Part shown: positions 1 to 11,800 of the stretch, piece after piece
How positions within the stretch are numbered: the stretch's first letter is position 1
Layout: each line of letters begins with the position of its first letter
Assembly: GCA_963662155.1 (NCBI GenBank)
Contig: OY759262.1
Coordinates: 67,411,203 to 67,475,202, forward strand
Length of the DNA stretch: 64,000 nucleotides
Reading direction: 5' to 3'
Source: Lamellibrachia columna
Taxonomy: Eukaryota; Annelida; Polychaeta; Sabellida; Siboglinidae
The notes under the pieces: generated by a model
Told to the model about the DNA's origin: nothing
The model's input: the letters and a program-made list of their open reading frames with translations, nothing else
The model's database searches: none
Made by a program: the position numbers and the translations under genes

Positions 1-3000
1 ATACACTGACAGTATTAGATACCTTGAGTAGTTCAATGAGCCTGGTGAGGATGTTTGGGGTGCCAACATGGATGTCTGAGACACACTGACAGTATTAGAT
101 ACCTTGAGTAGTTCGATGAGCCTGGTGAGGATGTTTGTCATGCCAACAGGGATGTCTGAGACACACTGACAGTATTAGATACCTTGAGTAGTTCAATGAG
201 CCTGGTGAGGATGTTTGTCATGCCAACAGGGATGTCTGAGACACACTGACAGTATTAGATACCTTGAGTAGTTCGATGAGCCTGGTGAGGATGTTTGTCA
301 TGCCAACAGGGATGTCTGAGACACACTGACAGTATTAGATACCTTGAGTAGTTCAATGAGCCTGGTGAGGATGTTTGGCGTGCCAACAGGGATGTCTGAG
401 ACACACTGACAGTATTAGATACCTTGAGTAGTTCGATGAGCCTGGTGAGGATGTTTGTCATGCCAACAGGGATGTCTGAGACACACTGACAGTATTAGAC
501 ACCTTGAGTAGTTCAATGAGCCTGGTGAGGATGTTTGGCATGCCAACAGGGATGTCCGAGACACACTGACAGTATTAGATACCTTGAGTAGTTCAATGAG
601 CCTGGTGAGGATGTTTGTCATGCCAACAGGGATGTCTGAGACACACTGACAGTATTAGATACCTTGAGTAGTTCAATGAGCCTGGTGAGGATGTTTGGCA
701 TGCCAACAGGGATGTCTGAGACACACTGACAGTATTAGACACCTTAAGTAGTTCAATGAGCCTGGTGAGGACGTTTGTCATGCCAACAGGGATGTCTGAG
801 ATACACTGACAGTATTAGATACCTTGAGTAGTTCAATGAGCCTGGTGAGGATGTTTGGCGTGCCAACAGGGATGTCCGAGACACACTGACAGTATTAGAT
901 ACCTTGAGTAGTTCGATGAGCCTGGTGAGGATGTTTGTCATGCCAACAGGGATGTCCGAGACACACTGACAGTATTAGACACCTTGAGTAGTTCGATGAG
1001 CCTGGTGAGGATGTTTGTCATGCCAACAGGGATGTCTGAGACACACTGACAGTATTAGATACCTTGAGTAGTTCAATGAGCCTGGTGAGGATGTTTGTCA
1101 TGCCAACAGGGATGTCCGAGACACACTGACAGTATTAGATACCTTGAGTAGTTCGATGAGCCTGGTGAGGATGTTTGTCATGCCAACAGGGATGTCTGAG
1201 ACACACTGACAGTATTAGATACCTTGAGTAGTTCGATGAGCCTGGTGAGGATGTTTGGCGTGCCAACAGGGATGTCTGAGACACACTGACAGTATTAGAT
1301 ACCTTGAGTAGTTCGATGAGCCTGGTGAGGATGTCTGAGACACACTGACAGTATTAGATACCTTGAGTAGTTCAATGAGCCTGGTGAGGATGTTTGTCAT
1401 GCCAACAGGGATGTCTGAGACACACTGACAGTATTAGATACATTGAGTAGTTCAATGAGCCTGGTGAGGATGTTTGTCATGCCAACAGGGATGTCTGAGA
1501 CACACTGACAGTATTAGATACCTTGAGTAGTTCGATGAGCCTGGTGAGGATGTTTGTCATGCCAACAGGGATGTCTGAGACACACTGACAGTATTAGATA
1601 CCTTGAGTAGTTCGATGAGCCTGGTGAGGATGTTTGTCGTGCCAACAGGGATGTCTGAGACACACTGACAGTATTAGATACCTTGAGTAGTTCGATGAGC
1701 CTGGTGAGGATGTTTGGCGTGCCAACAGGGATGTCTGAGACACACTGACAGTATTAGATACCTTGAGTAGTTCGATGAGCCTGGTGAGGATGTTTGTCAT
1801 GCCAACAGGGATGTCTGAGACACACTGACAGTATTAGACACCTTGAGTAGTTCAATGAGCCTGGTGAGGATGTTTGTCATGCCAACAGGGATGTCCGAGA
1901 CACACTGACAGTATTAGATACCTTGAGTAGTTCAATGAGCCTGGTGAGGATGTTTGTCATGCCAACAGGGATGTCTGAGACACACTGACAGTATTAGATA
2001 CCTTGAGTAGTTCAATGAGCCTGGTGAGGATGTTTGGCGTGCCAACAGGGATGTCTGAGACACACTGACAGTATTAGATACCTTGAGTAGTTCAATGAGC
2101 CTGGTGAGGATGTTTGTCATGCCAACAGGGATGTCTGAGACACACTGACAGTATTAGATACCTTGAGTAGTTCAATGAGCCTGGTGAGGATGTTTGTCAT
2201 GCCAACAGGGATGTCTGAGACACACTGACAGTATTAGACACCTTGAGTAGTTGTAGTTCGATGAGCCTGGTGAGGATGTTTGTCATGCCAACAGGGATGT
2301 CCGAGACACACTGACAGTATTAGATACATTGAGTAGTTCAATGAGCCTGGTGAGGATGTTTGTCATGCCAACAGGGATGTCTGAGACACACTGACAGTAT
2401 TAGATACCTTGAGTAGTTCGATGAGCCTGGTGAGGATGTTTGTCATGCCAACAGGGATGTCTGAGACACACTGACAGTATTAGATACCTTGAGTAGTTCA
2501 ATGAGCCTGGTGAGGATGTTTGGCGTGCCAACAGGGATGTCTGAGACACACTGACAGTATTAGATACCTTGAGTAGTTCGATGAGCCTGGTGAGGATGTT
2601 TGGCGTGCCAACAGGGATGTCTGAGACACACTGACAGTATTAGACACTGACAGTATTAGACACCTTGAGTAGTTCAATGAGCCTGGTGAGGATGTTTGGC
2701 ATGCCAACAGGGATGTCCGAGACACACTGACAGTATTAGACACCTTGAGTAGTTCAATGAGCCTGGTGAGGATGTTTGTCATGCCAACAGGGATGTCCGA
2801 GACACACTGACAGTATTAGACACCTTGAGTAGTTCAATGAGCCTGGTGAGGATGTTTGGCGTGCCAACAGGGATGTCCGAGACACACTGACAGTATTAGA
2901 TACCTTGAGTAGTTCAATGAGCCTGGTGAGGATGTTTGTCATGCCAACAGGGATGTCTGAGACACACTGACAGTATTAGATACCTTGAGTAGTTCAATGA

Positions 3001-5776
3001 GCCTGGTGAGGATGTTTGTTATGCCAACAGGGATGTCTGAGACACACTGACAGTATTAGACACCTTGAGTAGTTCAATGAGCCTGGTGAGGATGTTTGGC
3101 GTGCCAACAGGGATGTCCGAGACACACTGACAGTATTAGATACCATGAGTAGTTCGATGAGCCTGGTGAGGATGTTTGTCATGCCAACAGGGATGTCTGA
3201 GACACACTGACAGTATTAGATACCTTGAGTAGTTCAATGAGCCTGGTGAGGATGTTTGTCATGCCAACAGGGATGTCTGAGACACACTGACAGTATTAGA
3301 TACCTTGAGTAGTTCGATGAGCCTGGTGAGGATGTTTGTCATGCCAACAGGGATGTCTGAGACACACTGACAGTATTAGATACCTTGAGTAGTTCGATGA
3401 GCCTGGTGAGGATGTTTGTCATGCCAACAGGGATGTCTGAGACACACTGACAGTATTAGATACCTTGAGTAGTTCAATGAGCCTGGTGAGGATGTTTGTC
3501 ATGCCAACAGGGATGTCTGAGACACACTGACAGTATTAGATACCTTGAGTAGTTCGATGAGCCTGGTGAGGATGTTTGGCATGCCAACAGGGATGTCCGA
3601 GACACACTGACAGTATTAGATACCATGAGTAGTTCGATGAGCCTGGTGAGGATGTTTGTCATGCCAACAGGGATGTCCGAGACACACTGACAGTACTAGA
3701 TACCTTGAGTAGTTCGATGAGCCTGGTGAGGATGTTTGTCATGCCAACAGGGATGTCTGAGACACACTGACAGTATTAGATACCTTGAGTAGTTCGATGA
3801 GCCTGGTGAGGATGTTTGTCATGCCAACAGGGATGTCTGAGACACACTGACAGTATTAGATACCTTGAGTAGTTCGATGAGCCTGGTGAGGATGTTTGGC
3901 GTGCCAACAGGGATGTCTGAGACACACTGACAGTATTAGATACCTTGAGTAGTTCGATGAGCCTGGTGAGGATGTTTTGTCATGCCAACAGGGATGTCTG
4001 AGACACACTGACAGTATTAGATACCTTGAGTAGTTCGATGAGCCTGGTGAGGATGTTTGGCGTGCCAACAGGGATGTCTGAGACACACTGACAGTATTAG
4101 ATACCTTGAGTAGTTCAATGAGCCTGGTGAGGATGTTTGTCATGCCAACAGGGATGTCTGAGACACACTGACAGTATTAGATACCTTGAGTAGTTCAATG
4201 AGCCTGGTGAGGATGTTTGGCATGCCAACAGGGATGTCCGAGACACACTGACAGTATTAGATACCTTGAGTAGTTCAATGAGCCTGGTGAGGATGTTTGT
4301 CATGCCAACAGGGATGTCCGAGACACACTGACAGTATTAGATACCTTGAGTAGTTCGATGAGCCTGGTGAGGATGTTTGGCATGCCAACAGGGATGTCCG
4401 AGACACACTGACAGTATTAGATACCTTGAGTAGTTCGATGAGCCTGGTGAGGATGTTTGTCATGCCAACAGGGATGTCTGAGACACACTGACAGTATTAG
4501 ATACCTTGAGTAGTTCAATGAGCCTGGTGAGGATGTTTGTCATGCCAACAGGGATGTCTGAGACACACTGACAGTATTAGATACCTTGAGTAGTTCGATG
4601 AGCCTGGTGAGGATGTTTGGCATGCCAACAGGGATGTCCGAGACACACTGACAGTATTAGATACCATGAGTAGTTCGATGAGCCTGGTGAGGATGTTTGT
4701 CATGCCAACAGGGATGTCCGAGACACACTGACAGTACTAGATACCTTGAGTAGTTCGATGAGCCTGGTGAGGATGTTTGTCATGCCAACAGGGATGTCTG
4801 AGACACACTGACAGTATTAGATACCTTGAGTAGTTCGATGAGCCTGGTGAGGATGTTTGTCATGCCAACAGGGATGTCTGAGACACACTGACAGTATTAG
4901 ATACCTTGAGTAGTTCGATGAGCCTGGTGAGGATGTTTGGCGTGCCAACAGGGATGTCTGAGACACACTGACAGTATTAGATACCTTGAGTAGTTCGATG
5001 AGCCTGGTGAGGATGTTTTGTCATGCCAACAGGGATGTCTGAGACACACTGACAGTATTAGATACCTTGAGTAGTTCGATGAGCCTGGTGAGGATGTTTG
5101 GCGTGCCAACAGGGATGTCTGAGACACACTGACAGTATTAGATACCTTGAGTAGTTCAATGAGCCTGGTGAGGATGTTTGTCATGCCAACAGGGATGTCT
5201 GAGACACACTGACAGTATTAGATACCTTGAGTAGTTCAATGAGCCTGGTGAGGATGTTTGGCATGCCAACAGGGATGTCCGAGACACACTGACAGTATTA
5301 GATACCTTGAGTAGTTCAATGAGCCTGGTGAGGATGTTTGTCATGCCAACAGGGATGTCCGAGACACACTGACAGTATTAGATACCTTGAGTAGTTCGAT
5401 GAGCCTGGTGAGGATGTTTGGCGTGCCAACAGGGATGTCCGAGACACACTGACAGTATTAGATACCTTGAGTAGTTCGATGAGCCTGGTGAGGATGTTTG
5501 TCATGCCAACAGGGATGTCTGAGATACACTGACAGTATTAGACACCTTGAGTAGTTCGATGAGCCTGGTGAGGATGTTTGTCATGCCAACAGGGATGTCT
5601 GAGACACACTGACAGTATTAGATACCTTGAGTAGTTCAATGAGCCTGGTGAGGATGTTTGTCATGCCAAGAGGGATGTCCGAGACACACTGACAGTATTA
5701 GATACCTTGAGTAGTTCAATGAGCCTGGTGAGGATGTTTGGCGTGCCAACAGGGATGTCCGAGACACACTGACAGT
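1..5776. repeat. 80-bp minisatellite derived from a VPS54 exon and its donor site, ~72 copies
   Basis: On the gene strand each unit is the last 71 bases of the 5706-5811 exon followed by nine intronic bases (GTATCTAAT). Copies differ by few substitutions (GTATCT or GTGTCT donors, GGC or GAC changes). One unit near 1333 is shortened and others near 2250 and 2645 carry small insertions. The array runs off the left end of the window. The many short ORFs in it are exon echoes, not genes. Confidence 0.97.
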
Positions 5777-5811
5777 ATTCAACAACCATCTTCAACAGCA
5801 GAAGTGCAGTC
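5706..5811 (-). CDS. VPS54: VPS54 exon between two arrays made from its own edges
   Basis: 106 nt encoding (G)[35 protein letters not shown]. It matches vertebrate GTVLLLIRIILEYCQCV...LTRLSDLLK. The acceptor is TTTGTGTTCAG/G and the donor is CTCAAG/GTATCT. The donor and 71 exon bases make up the 80-bp unit of the array at 1-5776. The acceptor and six exon bases recur in the 29-bp array at 5805-7740. The next exons (starting near FNSR in other animals) must lie below position 1. Confidence 0.95.
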
Positions 5812-8800
5812 CTGAACACAAACAAACACTTGTAGAAGTCCAGAACACAAACACTAGTAGCAGTCCTGAAAAAAATAAACACTGATAGAAGTCCAGAACA
5901 TAAACACACACTAGTAGCAGCCCTGAACACAAACACACACTAGTAGCAGTCCTGAACACAAACAAACACTTGTAACAGTCCTGAACATAAACACACACTA
6001 GTAGCAGACCTGAACACAAACAAACACTTGTACCAGTCCTGAGCACAAACAAATACTTGTACCAGCCCTGAACACAAACACACACTAGTAGCAGCCCTGA
6101 ACACAAACACACACTAGTAGCAGTCCTGAACACAAACAAACACTTGTAACAGTCCTGAACATAAACACACACTAGTAGCAGACCTGAACACAAACAAACA
6201 CTTGTACCAGTCCTGAGCACAAACAAATACTTGTACCAGTCCTGAACACAAACACACACTAGTAGCAGCCCTGAACACAAACACACACTAGTAGCAGTCC
6301 TGAACACAAACAAACACTTGTAACAGTCCTGAACATAAACACACACTAGTAGCAGACCTGAACACAAACAAACACTTGTACCAGTCCTGAGCACAAACAA
6401 ATACTTGTACCAGCCCTGAACACAAACACACACTAGTAGCAGCCCTGAACACAAACACACACTAGTAGCAGTCCTGAACACAAACAAACACTTGTAACAG
6501 TCCTGAACATAAACACACACTAGTAGCAGACCTGAACACAAACAAACACTTGTACCAGTCCTGAGCACAAACAAATACTTGTACCAGTCCTGAACACAAA
6601 CACACACTAGTAGCAGTCCTGAACACAAACAAACACTTGTAACAGTCCTGAACATAAACACACACTAGTAGCAGACCTGAACACAAACAAACACTTGTAC
6701 CAGTCCTGAGCACAAACAAATACTTGTACCAGTCCTGAACACAAACACACACTAGTAGCAGCCCTGAACACAAACACACACTAGTAGCAGTCCTGAACAC
6801 AAACAAACACTTGTAACAGTCCTGAACATAAACACACACTAGTAGCAGACCTGAACACAAACAAACACTTGTACCAGTCCTGAGCACAAACAAATACTTG
6901 TACCAGTCCTGAACACAAACACACACTAGTAGCAGCCCTGAACACAAACACACACTAGTAGCAGTCCTGAACACAAACAAACACTTGTAACAGTCCTGAA
7001 CATAAACACACACTAGTAGCAGACCTGAACACAAACAAACACTTGTACCAGTCCTGAGCACAAACAAATACTTGTACCAGTCCTGAACACAAACACACAC
7101 TAGTAGCAGCCCTGAACACAAACACACACTAGTAGCAGTCCTGAACACAAACAAACACTTGTAACAGTCCTGAACATAAACACACACTAGTAGCAGACCT
7201 GAACACAAACAAACACTTGTAACAGCCCTGAACATAAACACACACTAGTAGCAGTCCTGAACACAAACAAACACTTGTACCAGTCCTGAGCACAAACAAA
7301 TACTTGTACCAGCCCTGAACAAAAACACACACTAGTAGCAGCCCTGAACACAAACACACACTAGTAGCAGTCCTGAACACAAACAAACACTTGTAACAGT
7401 CCTGAACATAAACACACACTAGTAGCAGACCTGAACACAAACAAACACTTGTACCAGTCCTGAGCACAAACAAATACTTGTACCAGTCCTGAACACAAAC
7501 ACACACTAGTAGCAGCCCTGAACACAAACACACACTAGTAGCAGTCCTGAACACAAACAAACACTTGTAACAGTCCTGAACATAAACAAACACTTGAAAA
7601 AGTCCTGAACATAAACACACACTAGTAGCAGACCTGAACACAAACAAACACTAGTAGCAGTCCAGAACACAAATAAACACTTGTACCAGTCCTGAACACA
7701 AACAAACACTAGTAGCAGCCCTGAACACAAATAAACACTTGAAGCAACAACAGGTTATCTGTAGCAAAACACCAGGCTACCTGCAGCAACAAGCCATTTG
7801 CAACAACATGTTACCTGTGGCAACAACATGTTAGCAACAACTGGCCACCTGAAGCAACAATGGGCCACCTGCAGCAACAACAGGTTACTTGTAACAACAA
7901 TAATCAACCTGCAGCAACAACAGCCTACCCGTACCAATAACAGGTTACTCATAGCAACAACAGGTTACTCATAGCAACAACAGGTTACCTGTAGCAACAA
8001 CAGGCAGCGTGATGACCAAATTTACTACTGCATTTTTACTACTGCATGTTGTGATGTGATAACATGGCCACTGGGATGTCTATGAGATTGTGTGTGACAT
8101 GGTACTTTCCAGTCTTCACAAGAGTCAGATTGCTACCATGGATGACATAGGTGGCTGCAATAGGTTTCCGTTTCCTAGTTATTCTGGCCAGTTGTCCTGT
8201 GTTGCAGGGATTCCCAACCGAGTCTGCTGATCATCTGACTGCTACTGCTGGTGGGCCTGTAGTCCCCAGTTGCAAATCTTGCCGCCCGCCTTTGGACAGC
8301 TTCTAACTTCTGGATGTTTGTCTTTGTGTAGGGGTCTGATGATGTGCTGGCGTACTCCAGGATAAGCCTAACCAGGGTCTTGTAATACTGCGCCTTGATG
8401 TTGGTTGGGCAGCGAGGGAGGTTTCTACTGAGGAAAGCAAGGGTGTTGTTGGCCTTGGTGTGGGGGTCTGATGATGTGCTGGCGTACTCCAGGATAGGCC
8501 TAACCAGGGTCTTGTAACACTGTGCCTTGATGTTGGTTGGGCAGCTAGAGAGGTTTTACTGAGGAAAGCAAGGGTGTTGTTGGCCTTCTTTGTGATAGCA
8601 TCGACATGGGAATTCCAGGTCAAGTTCCCTGCTATTGTAACTCCAAGGTACTTTCCTGTCTTCACAAGAGTCAGATTGCTACCATGGATGACATAGGGGG
8701 CTGCAATAGGTTTCCGTTTCCTAGTTATTCTGATGACCTCACATTTGCTTAGGTTGAATGACATCTTCCAGTCTTTCTCCCACTGCTACAGTTTGTCGAG

Positions 8801-11800
8801 GTCATCTTGCAGGGTCTGGCTGTCATGTATTGTCTGCGTTCCTCTACAAGAGGGTATCGTCTGCGAAGAGTCAGGAGATGGAGTCGACCTTCTGTGGCAT
8901 GCCATTTATGTATAGTAAGAACAAGAGGAGTCTGCGTACACTTCCTTGTGGGACATCTGAGGTGACTGGGGCAGGACCGGATGTCTGTCCTTCTACCAGT
9001 ACTCGTGATCCACATGAGGAGGTTGCCCCTGATGCCATAGTGCTGCAGTTTGATGGCCAGCAGCTGGTGGGATAACTTGTTGAATGCCTTGCTGAAGTCA
9101 AGCAGGACCACATTGATCTGCTCTCCCTGGTCTAATGCAGCTGCTACGTCTTGTAGCGTTATGATCAGCTGCTACGTCTTGTAGCGTTATGATCAGCTGC
9201 TAGGTCTTGTAGCGTTATGATCAGCTGCTAGGTCTTGTAGCGTTATGATCAGCTGCTAGGTCTTGTAGCGTTATGATCAGCTGCTAGGTCTTGTAGCGTT
9301 ATGATCAGCTGCTAGGTCTTGTAGCGTTATGGTCAGCTGCTAGGTCTTGTAGCGTTATGATCAGCTGCTAGGTCTTGTAGCGTTATGATCAGCTGCTAGG
9401 TCTTGTAGCGTTGTGGTCAGCTGCTAGGTCTTGTAGCGTTATGATCAGCTGCTAGGTCTTGTAGCGTTGTGATCAGCTGCTAGGTCTTGTAGCGTTGTGA
9501 TCAGCTGCTAGGTCTTGTAGCGTTGTGATCAGCTGCTAGGTCTTGTAGCGTTATGGTCAGCTGCTAGGTCTTGTAGGGTTATGGTCAGCTGCTAGGTCTT
9601 GTAGCGTTATGGTCAGATGCTAGGTCTTGTAGCGTTATGGTCAGCTGCTAGGTCTTGTAGCGTTATGGTCAGCTGCTAGGTCTTGTAGCATTATGGTCAG
9701 CTGCTAGGTCTTGTAGCGTTATGGTCAGCTGCTAGGTCTTGTAGCGTTATGATCAGCTGCTAGGTCTTGTAGCGTTATGATCAGCTGCTAGGTCTTGTAG
9801 CGTTATGATCAGCTGCTAGGTCTTGTAGCGTTATGATCAGCTGCTAGGTCTTGTAGCGTTATGATCAGCTGCTAGGTCTTGTAGCGTTATGATCAGCTGC
9901 TAGGTCTTGTAGCGTTATGGTCAGCTGCTAGGTCTTGTAGCGTTATGATCAGCTGCTAGGTCTTGTAGCGTTATGATCAGCTGCTAGGTCTTGTAGCGTT
10001 ATGGTCAGCTGCTAGGTCTTGTAGCGTTATGGTCAGCTGCTAGGTCTTGTAGCGTTATGGTCAGCTGCTAGGTCTTGTAGCGTTATGGTCAGCTGCTAGG
10101 TCTTGTAGCGTTATGATCAGCTGCTAGGTCTTGTAGCGTTATGGTCAGCTGCTAGGTCTTGTAGCGTTATGATCAGCTGCTAGGTCTTGTAGCGTTATGA
10201 TCAGCTGCTAGGTCTTGTAGCGTTATGATCAGCTGCTAGGTCTTGTAGCGTTATGATCAGCTGCTAGGTCTTGTAGCGTTATGATCAGCTGCTAGGTCTT
10301 GTAGCGTTATGATCAGCTGCTAGGTCTTGTAGCGTTATGGTCAGCTGCTAGGTCTTGTAGCGTTATGATCAGCTGCTAGGTCTTGTAGCGTTATGGTCAG
10401 CTGCTAGGTCTTGTAGCGTTATGGTCAGCTGCTAGGTCTTGTAGCGTTATGATCAGCTGCTAGGTCTTGTAGCGTTATGGTCAGCTGCTAGGTCTTGTAA
10501 CGTTATGATCAGCTGCTAGGTCTTGTAGCGTTATGGTCAGCTGCTAGGTCTTGTAGCGTTATGATCAGCTGCTAGGTCTTGTAGCGTTATGATCAGCTGC
10601 TAGGTCTTGTAGCGTTATGATCAGCTGCTAGGTCTTGTAGCGTTATGATCAGCTGCTAGGTCTTGTAGCGTTATGGTCAGCTGCTAGGTCTTGTAGCGTT
10701 ATGGTCAGCTGCTAGGTCTTGTAGCGTTATGGTCAGCTGCTAGGTCTTGTAGCGTTATGGTCAGCTGCTAGGTCTTGTAGCGTTATGATCAGCTGCTAGG
10801 TGTTGTAGCGTTATGGTCAGCTGCTAGGTCTTGTAGCGTTATGATCAGCTCCTAGGTCTTGTAGCGTTATGATCAGCTGCTAGGTCTTGTAGCGTTATGG
10901 TCAGCTGCTAGGTCTTGTAGCGTTATGGTCAGCTGCTAGGTCTTGTAGCTTTATGATCAGCTGCTAGGTCTTGTAGCGTTATGATCAGCTGCTAGGTCTT
11001 GTAGCGTTATGGTCAGCTGCTAGGTCTTGTAGCGTTATGATCAGCTGCTAGGTCTTGTAGCGTTATGATCAGCTGCTAGGTCTTGTAGCGTTATGGTCAG
11101 CTGCTAGGTCTTGTAGCGTTATGGTCAGCTGCTAGGTCTTGTAGCGTTATGATCAGCTGCTAGGTCTTGTAGCGTTATGATCAGCTGCTAGGTCTTGTAG
11201 CGTTATGATCAGCTGCTAGGTCTTGTAGCATTATGATCAGCTGGCTTTCGCATAATCTCCTCTTTCTAAAGCCATGTTGGTGGTCAGAGAGGATCTTATG
11301 TGTGTCAAGGTGTTGCATAATCTGGCTATGGATGATGTGTTCCATTACCTTGCTGAATACTGATGTTAGTGATATGGGCTGGTAGTTTGTCAGACTGCTG
11401 CTGTCGCCCTTCTTGAATATTGGGGTAATATTAGCTTTCTTCCAGTCATCTGGTGTTATGCCCTGGTGCAGTGATGCTCGGAAGATTAAAGTAAGTGCTG
11501 GGCTGATTTCTGGTGCGAAATCTTCAGAACTCAGGTCGGGATGTTGTCTGGGCCAGCAGCTTTGTGAGGGTTAAGGCCTTGGGGGATCTTCTGGATGCCA
11601 GCTTGTTCTATTGTGAACTGGTGCAAGTCTGGGGATGGCTCTCCACTCATGGATGCTATTGAACTGCTCAGTCAGTAAAGTGGCTTTCTTCTGTTGGTCA
11701 TTGTACATCATCTATCTGCAGGGGGCAACACCACTGCTGTCACATCTGTTCCCTTTGATGAAGGTGTTTAGCTTCTTTGGTTTTCCATCGCTGATGACAA

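Noticed and set aside
1..5776. CRISPR array or prokaryotic repeat
   Set aside because: There is no repeat/spacer alternation; units are contiguous and derive from a eukaryotic exon.
5792..7730. Cysteine-rich 172-289 residue ORFs
   Set aside because: 29-bp array read in rotating frames; the VCLCSGLL pattern comes from acceptor sequence, not a secreted peptide.
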